DNA from: a virus
Direction: 5' to 3' (one strand)
IMG/VR virus record: IMGVR_UViG_3300023223_000422
Span: 1 to 25,125 of that record
Length of the DNA: 25,125 bases
The position numbers were made by a program, and so were the translations under genes. Below, one piece after another: positions 15,519-23,556 of this stretch. The notes under the pieces were generated by a model. The model was given only the letters and a program-made list of their open reading frames with translations, did no database searches and was not told the origin of the DNA. The number at the start of each line of letters is the position of its first letter. Position 1 is the stretch's first letter.

Positions 15519-15554
15519 AAAAAAAAGGGGAGTGGTTTTAATTGCCACCCCCCC
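15519..15554 (-). terminator. Strong rho-independent terminator after the capsid/decoration block
   Basis: On the minus strand GGGGGGTGG pairs with CCACTCCCC (plus-strand arms 15545-15553 and 15527-15535, nine pairs with one G-T wobble), with a nine-base loop, and is followed at once by eight T residues (15526-15519). It ends messages 35 bases after the decoration stop and abuts the next ATG at 15516. It is the most convincing terminator inside the structural region. Confidence 0.9.
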
Positions 15555-15588
15555 TATTATGTTTCGCCAAAAACAATTATAGTTTGAG

Positions 15589-16053
15589 TTAGCCTACTGT
15601 GAGGCTGGTCAAATCGAATAGATGTAAATAAACCCAGACTTCGCCAACATCGATATCGACAAGAGATTTTGCCGACTGTGACCCAAATACTAGATCAACG
15701 GTGTCGACTATCTCATAAGCGAACGGTAATGTTGCTACTGAGTTTGCAGTTATTTTAGCCAAGACTTCAGTGCCATTAACATTTAACTGTGTTGCTGTAA
15801 GAAATCGGTTCGGATCATTACCGTCACCAACTTCTAACAATACAGTGTTAAAGGCTCCATCGCTGGCGTCTTCAAAAGGCGTAATCAAACGCATTGCACA
15901 ATTAGAAACTGCACTACCAATAACCGTTGGGGCTACCTCGATAGTTTGAGCTGTGTTTGCTGCTGTTTCAGTTAAGTCTGCTGCCAAGACTTTAATCACG
16001 TGGGTAAACCCGCTGACAGAGGCTTCATTTTCGGTTAATTTAAGTACTCTCAT
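15589..16053 (-). CDS. Probable capsid decoration protein (154 aa)
   Basis: A beta-rich, cysteine-poor protein directly after the major capsid gene. Its middle segment (residues about 57-92, TPFEDASDGAFNTVLLEVGD, then RFLTATQLN) is a pattern common in phage proteins encoded at this position. The N-terminus MRVLKLTENEASVSG is short and polar, and the C-terminus is hydrophobic. A clean AAAAAGGA ribosome site precedes the ATG. Decoration or cement is the likely role because it is the last gene before the capsid-block terminator. A head-completion role cannot be excluded. Confidence 0.6.
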   Translation of the reverse strand: MRVLKLTENEASVSGFTHVIKVLAADLTETAANTAQTIEVAPTVIGSAVSNCAMRLITPFEDASDGAFNTVLLEVGDGNDPNRFLTATQLNVNGTEVLAKITANSVATLPFAYEIVDTVDLVFGSQSAKSLVDIDVGEVWVYLHLFDLTSLTVG

Positions 16054-16085
16054 TATTTTTCCTTTTTAAATGTTGCTCTGTTGGT

Positions 16086-17057
16086 TTATACAAACTTGCC
16101 CAAGCCTTTTGGATTCTTGACGCAAAGTGTACCGATCAATTCGGCAAAACCACGTCGACCGCCGCCTTGATTTTCCAACTCGAATGAGGTTGGATTCTCC
16201 ATCATGGAAACATTAACCATTTCGGGGTTTATCAGATATCCACGCTCTCTTACAGTTGGGGTGATATCGCCGCCGTCTGTGCGTCCAAGAAATAGATCTG
16301 GTATCACTTGGATGGTTCCAAAATCAGAAACATACATAGTAATTGAAAAGATCAGTGTCTTAGTCGTGCTGTCGGTGATCACCTGCAACGGGGTTGCTGT
16401 GGTAGTTCCTTCTGCCCGGGCAAAGTTGGTGATTTTATTCTGAAGGGTTGGACCAGAAAACAAACGGAAAGCTTGAGTTTTACCGCTTTGCTCATAAGTC
16501 GATTGGATAACCGCATTCAAGGTTGCTTCAGTCAGTGTGGAAGTCGTGCCAATTGATGCAGTAGGCGTACGTATTCCAGCAGGAATATTAGTATTAGTGT
16601 CATCAATCCACTTGCCGAATCCGCGAAGTTTATCGCCTTGCGTCCCGCTGCCAATCTGTTCTTCGTTATCAGAACCAAGCGCTGACTCGATATCAGTGTT
16701 AAGTTCTGTCATGGCCTTACTTTTTGACCGGGCAAATTCTGAAGGAGCACCAGCAGTTTCAACCATTTCTTGCAATTGTGAAACGCCGTAAGAACGTCTT
16801 ATAATCTGGATGCGATTTCCGATACGTACGCGGTCTTTTGCTTTGTCGTCGAATACCGCCTGATCGGTCCCGTCTGCGATTCCGGGGAACGTAGGTAAAG
16901 TTAACTCATCGGCTTGCCATTCAAGATTGAGAGCTTTTGGCCCTCTCAATTTGGGCAAGGATGAAAACATTGGTGTAACCTCTGGGTCTACGGTCGCTAT
17001 GATGTCGAGTATGTCTTCTCTGTTCCCGACAGTGTCAAATGATGTTGCACTAGGCAT
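16086..17057 (-). CDS. Major capsid protein, DUF5309/SU10-like HK97 fold
   Basis: A 323-aa capsid protein. The N-terminal PSATSFDTVGNREDILDIIA and the region around residues 74-115 (RVRIGNRIQIIRRSYGVSQL, then ETAGAPSEFARSKSKAMTEL and NTDIESAL) follow the pattern of DUF5309-type major heads, with an A-domain-like region at about 225-323. DKLRGFGKWID (141-151) is also typical. Length and position after an acidic coiled-coil scaffold fit. A good ribosome site (AGAGGA) lies in the end of the scaffold gene. No protease gene is visible, so maturation by cleavage is not supported here. Confidence 0.88.
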   Translation of the reverse strand: MPSATSFDTVGNREDILDIIATVDPEVTPMFSSLPKLRGPKALNLEWQADELTLPTFPGIADGTDQAVFDDKAKDRVRIGNRIQIIRRSYGVSQLQEMVETAGAPSEFARSKSKAMTELNTDIESALGSDNEEQIGSGTQGDKLRGFGKWIDDTNTNIPAGIRTPTASIGTTSTLTEATLNAVIQSTYEQSGKTQAFRLFSGPTLQNKITNFARAEGTTTATPLQVITDSTTKTLIFSITMYVSDFGTIQVIPDLFLGRTDGGDITPTVRERGYLINPEMVNVSMMENPTSFELENQGGGRRGFAELIGTLCVKNPKGLGKFV

Positions 17058-17061
17058 GATA

Positions 17062-18159
17062 TTATCCTCTTTGTGAGTCGAAATAAGCTGTCAAGTTTGT
17101 GCCTGAGAGATTTCCGCTGCTTGTTAATTTTTGTCTGAGTTCTGATTCTTTGTCTTTATCAGATTTCCTTTGATTGGATGGAACAGCAGTATCATCAATG
17201 CCAGCTACATTCGGAGCGTCAGGGGTTTCCTTTTTGGGCGGCTTTTTCTTTTCGGGTTTATCTTCAGCCGCTTTTTGTTTTGCGGTAATTGATAAGTGAC
17301 CTTCAAGCGCAAGTGCTAAAATAAGTTTTCCGTTTGGCATCTGTAGTAATGGTTTATTGTCTTTACTCTTCATTTCTGAAGATAACCATTTAGACGCATT
17401 AGAATCTTTATCTTTAAACTCGGGGATAATTTCTTCTGCTAGTTTATCAAATTCTGCTCGCTTGCCTAAGAATGTTACTCGCTCTGGTATTGATGCCAGA
17501 ACTTCATCAGCGTTATCAAATATTTCATTGATGCGTTCATTTGAAAACTCTTGCCCTCTGTGTTCGACTGAATCCTTGCTTAAATGACCTTTAGCCCATC
17601 TTTTAGCCTCTTTAGCTTCCTCGATAATATTATCAAGTTCGTCTAAATCGTCCGTTGAATGAACAATGTCCAATAGTTGCCTATTGTTGTTATCAGGATT
17701 CTTGGACTTATTAGCTTTCGCTAATGCATCGGTCAAAGCCCTCAACTCAGAATTCAGAGAAGTGTTTTCCTCTTCGCCGCCTTTGGCTCGTGCAGTTAGC
17801 TTATTAATCTGCTTCTGCATCTTTTCAAAGGCTTTCTTTGAAAGAACAATTTTTGCACCGTCTGCTTGGACCTCTTTTTGATCCCCATCAGTTTCGCTTT
17901 CTTCTACTTCTCCCTCGGTAATTTTCGTGGGTTCTGTATAGTCGGGTACTTCTGAAGATTCAGGTGTTTCTGACTCGGGCAAATTCTCATCATTGAGGTT
18001 CTCGCCTTGGTCAACAGCATCATCTTTTTCAGGCTCTGCAACTGGTGGCTTTGCTTTTTCAAGCTCTGCCGCTGCTAAGTTTTGTAAAAGTTGAGTACTG
18101 GATAAGTTACTGACTGTTACATTTTCGGTTGCAACCTCACCATCATTTGCTTTTGCCAT
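17062..18159 (-). CDS. Capsid scaffold protein (365 aa)
   Basis: An acidic, low-complexity N-terminal half (residues about 30-100, many Glu, Asp, Pro and Ser) is followed by a helical coiled coil (about 105-160), a charged helical middle (165-300) and a Lys/Pro-rich segment (EKKKPPKKETPD at about 307-318). The C-terminus is short and polar. This composition, with its place between portal and major capsid, is that of a scaffolding protein that shapes the procapsid and is later lost. No protease motif is present. A GGA ribosome site lies seven bases before the ATG, in a 74-bp gap holding a hairpin. Confidence 0.75.
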   Translation of the reverse strand: MAKANDGEVATENVTVSNLSSTQLLQNLAAAELEKAKPPVAEPEKDDAVDQGENLNDENLPESETPESSEVPDYTEPTKITEGEVEESETDGDQKEVQADGAKIVLSKKAFEKMQKQINKLTARAKGGEEENTSLNSELRALTDALAKANKSKNPDNNNRQLLDIVHSTDDLDELDNIIEEAKEAKRWAKGHLSKDSVEHRGQEFSNERINEIFDNADEVLASIPERVTFLGKRAEFDKLAEEIIPEFKDKDSNASKWLSSEMKSKDNKPLLQMPNGKLILALALEGHLSITAKQKAAEDKPEKKKPPKKETPDAPNVAGIDDTAVPSNQRKSDKDKESELRQKLTSSGNLSGTNLTAYFDSQRG

Positions 18160-18204
18160 AATTCCAGATAGTTTTTTGCCTTATCAGTGGGCTATGGCTG
18201 GGAA

Positions 18205-18233
18205 TTATATCACCGTTTATTTATAAACGTGAT
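18205..18233. repeat. Bulged hairpin upstream of the scaffold gene
   Basis: On the minus strand ATCACGTTTAT pairs with ATAAACGGTGAT with one bulged G and an AA loop, giving eleven pairs, in the 74-bp gap between the 81-aa gene and the scaffold. No U tract follows, so it is not a typical terminator. It may act as an RNA processing or stability element in the head-gene message. Confidence 0.6.
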
Positions 18234-18479
18234 TTACTCATTAAATTTCTGGCTGAAGACGTCTTCGATTGGTTCTATTATTTCATCAAGTACACCAACT
18301 GTATGAATCAATTGTCCTTGAATAATTGGCTTATCAAGATTTTCTTGTTGATAGGCTTGTCGTATTAAATCTTCCCTAATATCGACTAAACAATTTGCAT
18401 AGTCTTTAAAATGCGAATCATTGGCCATTAATACTATCAGCTCACGCAACTTTTGTACTTGCGCGTAATCTACTCTCAT
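18234..18479 (-). CDS. Small helical protein between portal and scaffold (81 aa)
   Basis: The start overlaps the portal stop (ATGA, 18476-18479), so it is translated from the portal message by coupling. The protein is almost entirely amphipathic helix with one Cys30 and no membrane segment or recognised family. Segments at residues 8-20 and 30-45 could form a helical pair. The position suggests an assembly helper or a small head protein. Function not known. Confidence 0.6.
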   Translation of the reverse strand: MRVDYAQVQKLRELIVLMANDSHFKDYANCLVDIREDLIRQAYQQENLDKPIIQGQLIHTVGVLDEIIEPIEDVFSQKFNE

Positions 18480-20581
18480 AAGCTTGTTGCAACACCAGTG
18501 CCTTCTTCAGCGCCCAATGCACCAGTCCGGGCGTTTTGCTGTTGAATTATTTGCTGGTTTAATTGTTGAGTATAATTTTCTACACGACTCCTAAAAAATT
18601 CGTCGCCCTGAAAGCGTTCTTGTACGTCTTCTGCTGGTATGGCTTCAGACCCTTGTAAATATTGCTCTACTGTTTGCAGTCTTAATTGAGCATTAGCCTG
18701 TAATGGAGCATTGACATGTTGGCCGCTTGCAATTTTTGCCAAATCATTTTGGGTTTCTTCGATTTCTCTATTACTGGCAGTTTCAGCAGGTATTAATAAA
18801 TTATCGGCCAATACGGGGTCAATAGTCTCAATTGCAATACGCAAAAGTTCCCCAAAGTTGGATTGCCCACCACGATCAAAACGGCCCATTAATTCACCGA
18901 TCTTTTCAATTTTTACTAATTGTAAATCTGCGTCTTGATTCATTACGTTGAAATCCAAATAGAAATCAAATTTTTCTGCATTATTAGATTTAATATACCG
19001 TTGGGGCGAATCTTCTACCTGCCCGACAACTCTAAAAAATTCTTCTTCTGGCCCAAATTGATTATGTAACTGCCAAACGTGGGTATATGCTTCTTTCCAT
19101 CCTTCTAACCAATCATCAATACTTTTTTGGTTTTTGATTTGGGCCTGAATCGCATCAGCATCAGTTGTCGCATTACCAAAATATTTATTAATGGAAGTCA
19201 TTATATTAGCCTCCATCTCAATCGACCCCTGATCAAAAGGCGGGATTTCTGCGAATCCGTATTCACCACGTCGACGGGTTGGTAAATATGTACCTGGCCC
19301 CCAATCTTTAGGCTTACGGCCCAATGGGTATTCTCGGGGTGGACAAGTTGCTAATTGAGCCCGGTCGATACGGCTATCCCTCTGTACTTTGATTTCACTT
19401 TGCCAACCTCGCGCAATCTCAGGAATGCCCCTTGTGTCTAAGATTCGCCGGGATCGTCTTTCTCTTGGAAACTCAACAAAAGGGTAGCGCAATGGCTCAT
19501 AATTAAATAATTCATGCACGCCCCAAGTTCCCAAATCTGGATGGAAGACAGTATACCAAATACCGGGAATTCCGTCTTCGTCGACTCCACGCTCATAAGC
19601 GCAAACTACCCGGGCTAAGTTATCCGGGTTATCAAAGCCAAAAATTTTATCCCGGCCAATTGTACGCGAACTGCTATCAACGGGAGCATCCTTAAGATCT
19701 TTGCCCAAGCCTTTTTCAATGACTTCATCAACAAAATCTTCGTTCCAATTCTCAGTGATTACCTTATTTCTCAATTGATCAGCCGTAAAATATTCAGCCA
19801 TAAATATAAATGGTGCGGCCTGTAGACTTGTCGAATTAATTGGGAAAAAGAAATCATCGTCTAAAGTGAACGCACGTAGGCGGGGGCGGTTACGGGTCAA
19901 TTGAGGACTTGGTATTTTTGCAATCCCTTTATTTTTCAGATCCGATATCACACGCCCCGCCTGTCGCCTGTTTAAAGAGGGGAAAGCAACTTGTAGCATT
20001 TGTATTGCAGTATCCTTTAATAAAGGATCTTGAATAAGCTGCTCAAGTTCCGGGCTTTCTTCAACCAATTGTTCAATCGTTAGATCGACTCTTATTAGCT
20101 CGACTTTTCGCTCCCAGAAGATGCCTAAGACACCCATGCCTTTTTCTTCACGATAGTTAGCTAATATTTCGGCTTCCCTGCGTATTTCTGTAATTTGGCT
20201 TTTGATAAGCCAAGTCATAAAATTGGAAACAAGTTTTGCTCTCCGGGTGTCGCTGCCCTCCACTGGTATACCGGTAAAACGTGAGCGCAATAATGCATTG
20301 GTTAATTGCCCAACACTTGTATTTATAATTTCATCAACTAAAAATGTTTTTAAATCGCTTGCACCGTCCCAAGGGAAAGGAGGATTATTTTCCGGGCCGT
20401 GTTTCCGTTGGTCTTCAGTTTGTCCCGCCCAAATATTATGGCGGACTTCAAAGTTAAGTCTTGATTGGTCGACTAATGCACCCAAGTCGGATAAAGTAGA
20501 CTTATAAGCGTCTTGTAATCCTGGTAAATCTGGCTCTGTGGGTGTTGAAGATAAAATATTCTCTTCATTTTCTTTAGGCAT
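18476..20581 (-). CDS. Portal protein (701 aa)
   Basis: The dodecameric vertex channel through which DNA is packaged and ejected. The N-terminal quarter carries IWAGQTEDQRKHGPENNPPF followed by PWDGASDLKTFLVDEII (residues about 50-86), a hallmark of portals in podoviruses and related marine phages. Large alpha-helical and beta segments follow, and a long Gln-rich helical C-terminus (about 610-690, YTQQLNQQIIQQQ), typical of portal barrels. It lies directly after the large terminase and before the scaffold. There is no strong Shine-Dalgarno, and a short ATCAC/GTGAT hairpin occupies the 37-bp gap. The identification rests on motifs, length and gene order. Confidence 0.88.
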   Translation of the reverse strand: MPKENEENILSSTPTEPDLPGLQDAYKSTLSDLGALVDQSRLNFEVRHNIWAGQTEDQRKHGPENNPPFPWDGASDLKTFLVDEIINTSVGQLTNALLRSRFTGIPVEGSDTRRAKLVSNFMTWLIKSQITEIRREAEILANYREEKGMGVLGIFWERKVELIRVDLTIEQLVEESPELEQLIQDPLLKDTAIQMLQVAFPSLNRRQAGRVISDLKNKGIAKIPSPQLTRNRPRLRAFTLDDDFFFPINSTSLQAAPFIFMAEYFTADQLRNKVITENWNEDFVDEVIEKGLGKDLKDAPVDSSSRTIGRDKIFGFDNPDNLARVVCAYERGVDEDGIPGIWYTVFHPDLGTWGVHELFNYEPLRYPFVEFPRERRSRRILDTRGIPEIARGWQSEIKVQRDSRIDRAQLATCPPREYPLGRKPKDWGPGTYLPTRRRGEYGFAEIPPFDQGSIEMEANIMTSINKYFGNATTDADAIQAQIKNQKSIDDWLEGWKEAYTHVWQLHNQFGPEEEFFRVVGQVEDSPQRYIKSNNAEKFDFYLDFNVMNQDADLQLVKIEKIGELMGRFDRGGQSNFGELLRIAIETIDPVLADNLLIPAETASNREIEETQNDLAKIASGQHVNAPLQANAQLRLQTVEQYLQGSEAIPAEDVQERFQGDEFFRSRVENYTQQLNQQIIQQQNARTGALGAEEGTGVATSL

Positions 20582-20618
20582 TAAGAAAGTATATCACAGA
20601 AAATATATATTCGTGATT

Positions 20619-22256
20619 TTAGTACCTGTTGCGAACCGTACCCCAGTAATCTTCTTTTGAAATATGTTGAATATCTGAAATCGCAAAGTACCTAAGACAA
20701 TCGATTGGGTCTTTAGTAGGCTCATCCTTCCCAAGTGTACCAGTGTATTCTTCCATCGCATAAATCAATTGTTCGCATCGATCGCTAATATATAATTTAG
20801 GATGGTTCATGCTATCAACCGGGCGATCGTTGTCATAAGCTAACCAAGAATTTATTTTCTGTAGCCCGTTTTCAATAGATGCCATGTTGTCAGAAATATT
20901 AGCGGGGATGACCTCCATTCCATTTTCTTGCAAGTCATCTAATATAGAAGTGACACCTTCTTTATTTTGAATAGTTGCAACACCCATTCTCGGGTCAATT
21001 ATTCTTTCCAATGGTTCCCGGTCGTTTTCAATATCCAATACAAGATCGATGTAATCTTTGATACCGAAACCATTAGGCCGACAAGCATCTCCGGGCCGAC
21101 CTTTTGACCCTTTACTCATATCAGCCCATAATCCATGCCCTATGTCTGGCCATTCAGCCCATATATAGACAGCCTGGGGCGTGACTCCCGCCCATAGCAT
21201 AAACCAAGGCTTTGAGCCAGAAGGGTCGATACAATGATAATAGGTAACAGAACTATCCTTGTCTTTGATAAACGGTATCTCTTCATGCTTAACTATATTT
21301 ACATCAGGATGAAATTTAGGAAACTTCCCGCCTATGGGTTTTGTCGCAACTCCATAAGCTCGCATCAAAATCTCTTCTCTTGGGGCTCCGTCAAGTTGCC
21401 TTTCAAGATTTTTATAATTGCCAATAGGGTAGGGATTATCTTTTGTCCAAAAATAAACTATCCGGCTATTCTTTCTCATTGGCTGCTGAACTATTGGCAG
21501 CACTTGATTATTTAATAATGCTGCCTTACGTGATTTAATAGTTCTTGCCCCATTCAAATAACTTTTAACTACGCTCGTATATCCATCTTTCGGGGTAAAC
21601 GTAACCAACATTTTTGCGCCATAACTAATTAAACGATATCTCAATGTATCAATCCATTCCTCAGCCCCATTAACATATGCTTCATCCAACCACACGCCGA
21701 TGTTATGAAAATTGACTTCTGGACCGCCTAATTTTGCACCTTCTACAGTTGCGATATCCTGGCTTAAATTTCTGAAAGTGCATTCAGATCCATTAGGCAA
21801 AACAAATTTTGAATCAGTAAAGCCACGTTTAACACTATATTTTACGTACCCAACTTTCCCTTTACCTAATGTTTTATATTCTGTGGGCAAATAATTATAG
21901 ACCTCTTTTTGCTGCATGCTCACGCTGTTTTCATGTGTTGTCTGATAGCACCAAATTATAGTATTGGGATTCTGGACTAATGCATTAACAATAAGCCATG
22001 CAGCAAAACGGCTCTTGCCGGACCTGTTGCCGCCCATAATAAGCACTTCATCAACTTCATCGAAACAGTTGTTTGCTATTTTCCAGGAGTTAAGAAAAAA
22101 CCCATAATTATAGGGGTCTTCCATTTCTCTTTCTATAAGTATTTCACGCGACTTATAGCGTTCAAGCTTTTGCTCAGGCGTTAATATTTCAAATTCGTGA
22201 GGCTCGGGTATTGCTAATATAGGGTGGGGCGTCCACTGGAATTCATCGTCATTCAC
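20619..22256 (-). CDS. terL: Terminase large subunit (545 aa)
   Basis: The packaging motor ATPase and headful nuclease. Walker A is GGNRSGKS (residues 75-82), Walker B ends VWLDEAY with Asp191 and Glu192, and the coupling motif is MLVTFTPKDG (216-225). The C-terminal nuclease is marked by CIDPSG with Asp344, IIDPRMG with Asp421, and KDPIDCLRYF with Asp516 and Asp519, a plausible acidic metal-binding set. The length is normal for the family. The start overlaps the preceding helix-turn-helix gene by eight bases. It moves concatemeric DNA through the portal encoded next. Confidence 0.95.
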   Translation of the reverse strand: MNDDEFQWTPHPILAIPEPHEFEILTPEQKLERYKSREILIEREMEDPYNYGFFLNSWKIANNCFDEVDEVLIMGGNRSGKSRFAAWLIVNALVQNPNTIIWCYQTTHENSVSMQQKEVYNYLPTEYKTLGKGKVGYVKYSVKRGFTDSKFVLPNGSECTFRNLSQDIATVEGAKLGGPEVNFHNIGVWLDEAYVNGAEEWIDTLRYRLISYGAKMLVTFTPKDGYTSVVKSYLNGARTIKSRKAALLNNQVLPIVQQPMRKNSRIVYFWTKDNPYPIGNYKNLERQLDGAPREEILMRAYGVATKPIGGKFPKFHPDVNIVKHEEIPFIKDKDSSVTYYHCIDPSGSKPWFMLWAGVTPQAVYIWAEWPDIGHGLWADMSKGSKGRPGDACRPNGFGIKDYIDLVLDIENDREPLERIIDPRMGVATIQNKEGVTSILDDLQENGMEVIPANISDNMASIENGLQKINSWLAYDNDRPVDSMNHPKLYISDRCEQLIYAMEEYTGTLGKDEPTKDPIDCLRYFAISDIQHISKEDYWGTVRNRY

Positions 22257-22458
22257 ACAACAATCTCATTTTATATAATAAACGGTCCAGAAGGTTTTTT
22301 ACGGTGATGCGATCTACCCCACAATGTTCCGCTATCTCTTCATTGCTATAAGGACGAATTGTTCTATTAGAAAATAAATAAGTTAAAGCCGCCCAAAATC
22401 TATCACTTTTTTCAATGACTGTTTCTTCACGCTTTAAAAAACCTCTGGGATCTCTCAT
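22249..22458 (-). CDS. Small helix-turn-helix protein, small-terminase candidate (69 aa)
   Basis: Residues about 37-67 (YSNEEIAEHCGVDRITVKNL, then LDRLLYKMRLL) form a clear helix-turn-helix. The first 35 residues are basic with a short hydrophobic helix (FWAALTYLF). The gene overlaps its upstream neighbour by ATGA and terL by eight bases, so the three are made together. A tiny DNA-binding protein beside terL is where a small terminase subunit is expected, but most are longer and carry an oligomerisation domain, so a regulatory protein is an alternative. No family is claimed. Confidence 0.6.
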   Translation of the reverse strand: MRDPRGFLKREETVIEKSDRFWAALTYLFSNRTIRPYSNEEIAEHCGVDRITVKNLLDRLLYKMRLLCE

Positions 22459-22841
22459 ATTATCGAGGTATAAAGATCATCACTTATATGATTGATTAAA
22501 ATCATATTGCCCGGTCGGTACAGTCGCCGCATTTTCTGCTTAACTATAACCCTACAGACAACACCATTTACATCAGCCAGCACCAAGCGTTTATTATTGG
22601 GCAACTTGACTATCTTAACCTCTTTGGGCCATTCAGAAGAATCAGGAGTAAATTCGATTTCCTGCTGGTCAAGGGCCTCTTTGATTATGTCGACGCCTTT
22701 GGGGTATATCAGCCATGTATCGTCGGCATTGGACCGCCTGTAGTGCTTCCGCTTGATTAAATGCTTTGTAAGGACTGCATGTAACCGTGTAGGCGATATT
22801 TTAAGTTGCTCCGCTAAGTCTGTAAATAAGGTCGACCGCAT
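22455..22841 (-). CDS. DNA-binding protein, small-terminase candidate (128 aa)
   Basis: Residues about 8-28 (DLAEQLKISPTRLHAVLTKH) form a helix-turn-helix, followed by a basic stretch (KRKHYRRSN) and a compact C-terminal domain (about 70-128) with alternating strands. The ATG has no clear ribosome site, and a palindromic CATATC array begins about 14 bases upstream, which could be its operator or the packaging site. Placed first in the packaging operon, it could be the small terminase, an autoregulator, or both. The motif and site are visible; the link between them is inference. Confidence 0.55.
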   Translation of the reverse strand: MRSTLFTDLAEQLKISPTRLHAVLTKHLIKRKHYRRSNADDTWLIYPKGVDIIKEALDQQEIEFTPDSSEWPKEVKIVKLPNNKRLVLADVNGVVCRVIVKQKMRRLYRPGNMILINHISDDLYTSII

Positions 22842-22894
22842 TTTGTAATATCAACATATCATGATATGATGATATGACAATGCAACAAAAAAAA
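22842..22894 (-). promoter_or_regulatory. CATATC half-site array, operator or packaging-site candidate
   Basis: Positions 22855-22868 (CATATCATGATATG) are a perfect 14-bp palindrome, extended by ATGATATG to 22876, so three CATATC half-sites lie in 22 bp. On the minus strand TTGTCA and, 16 bases on, TATGTT are possible -35 and -10 boxes overlapping the array, with the start codon close behind. Autorepression by one of the two helix-turn-helix genes, or recognition by a small terminase, would both fit. The promoter match is weak; the repeats are certain. Confidence 0.5.
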
Positions 22895-23371
22895 CTATTT
22901 ATTTAAGTCAGGATCTAAAAAGCCCATATATTCTTCATGGGCTAAATGCTTATGACCCTGAATTTCATGATGTAAAATGATCAATCGTTCATAATTATCT
23001 ATAGCCTTTTTAGCATTAGAAATTGCTGATAAGGATAGAATAACCATCAATATCCAGACGATACCCAATAAATCTATTAAATGACCATTAATGCCTCTAA
23101 ATAAATACCAAATAACTAAGCTTATAGATATATAAGTCACTATTCTACATCGTATTATATATTTAATATAATAAGTAATGGAAGAGTTAAAATATTCTAA
23201 ATTCCATTCGCCTTCATATTTTAAACGCTTTTTTGACTGAGATAAATTATAAGCGCTAATCGGTAGAGTTATAGCTATAAGCGAAAATGTAAACAATGCT
23301 GAAAAAATAGGGCTAACCGCACCAGTTATCCAGTATACAATACACCCAAATAATAGCGTTAATCCGATCAT
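22895..23371 (-). CDS. Small polytopic membrane protein of unknown function (158 aa)
   Basis: Four probable transmembrane helices: about residues 2-20 and 22-43 as a tight pair, then 74-92 and 98-118. A basic loop after the first pair contains SQSKKRLKYEGEW. The C-terminal 40 residues are soluble, helical and His/Glu-rich (HHEIQGHKHLAHEEYMGFLD). No family recognised. The gene is divergent from the RadC-like gene and separated from the packaging genes by the CATATC array. The AT-rich sequence and isolated position suggest an accessory gene, for example a membrane-acting exclusion or defence factor. Only weak start signals are visible (AAGTGAA before the ATG). Confidence 0.55.
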   Translation of the reverse strand: MIGLTLLFGCIVYWITGAVSPIFSALFTFSLIAITLPISAYNLSQSKKRLKYEGEWNLEYFNSSITYYIKYIIRCRIVTYISISLVIWYLFRGINGHLIDLLGIVWILMVILSLSAISNAKKAIDNYERLIILHHEIQGHKHLAHEEYMGFLDPDLNK

Positions 23372-23556
23372 TTCACTTGAATTTCCTATATGTTCCTATA
23401 TCTTGCATATTGAAGTATATATTAGGATATATTTTAGGGGCTGCGCAACACCCTTTTAGAAAAAAATCATTTGCCTCGGCATTCTTAGTTCATCCCATTT
23501 TGAAGTAGTAGGGATGGTTGCGCACTAAGGGTGTCGGGGCATTTTGGTAACTAGAC
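23372..23556. promoter_or_regulatory. Divergent intergenic region with tandem and inverted repeats
   Basis: This is the 185-bp gap between the membrane protein gene (minus) and the RadC-like gene (plus). TTCCTATAT occurs twice (383-391 and 393-401 after 23000). A weak plus-strand promoter candidate is TTGCAT at 23403-23408 and TATATT at 23428-23433 (19-bp spacing). TGCGCAA (23442-23448) is inverted at 23518-23524, and ACACCCTT (23448-23455) is inverted at 23527-23534, and these pairs interlock rather than nest. CATCCC/GGGATG forms a further hairpin (23491-23516). This looks like a regulated divergent promoter region. No factor is known. Confidence 0.5.
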
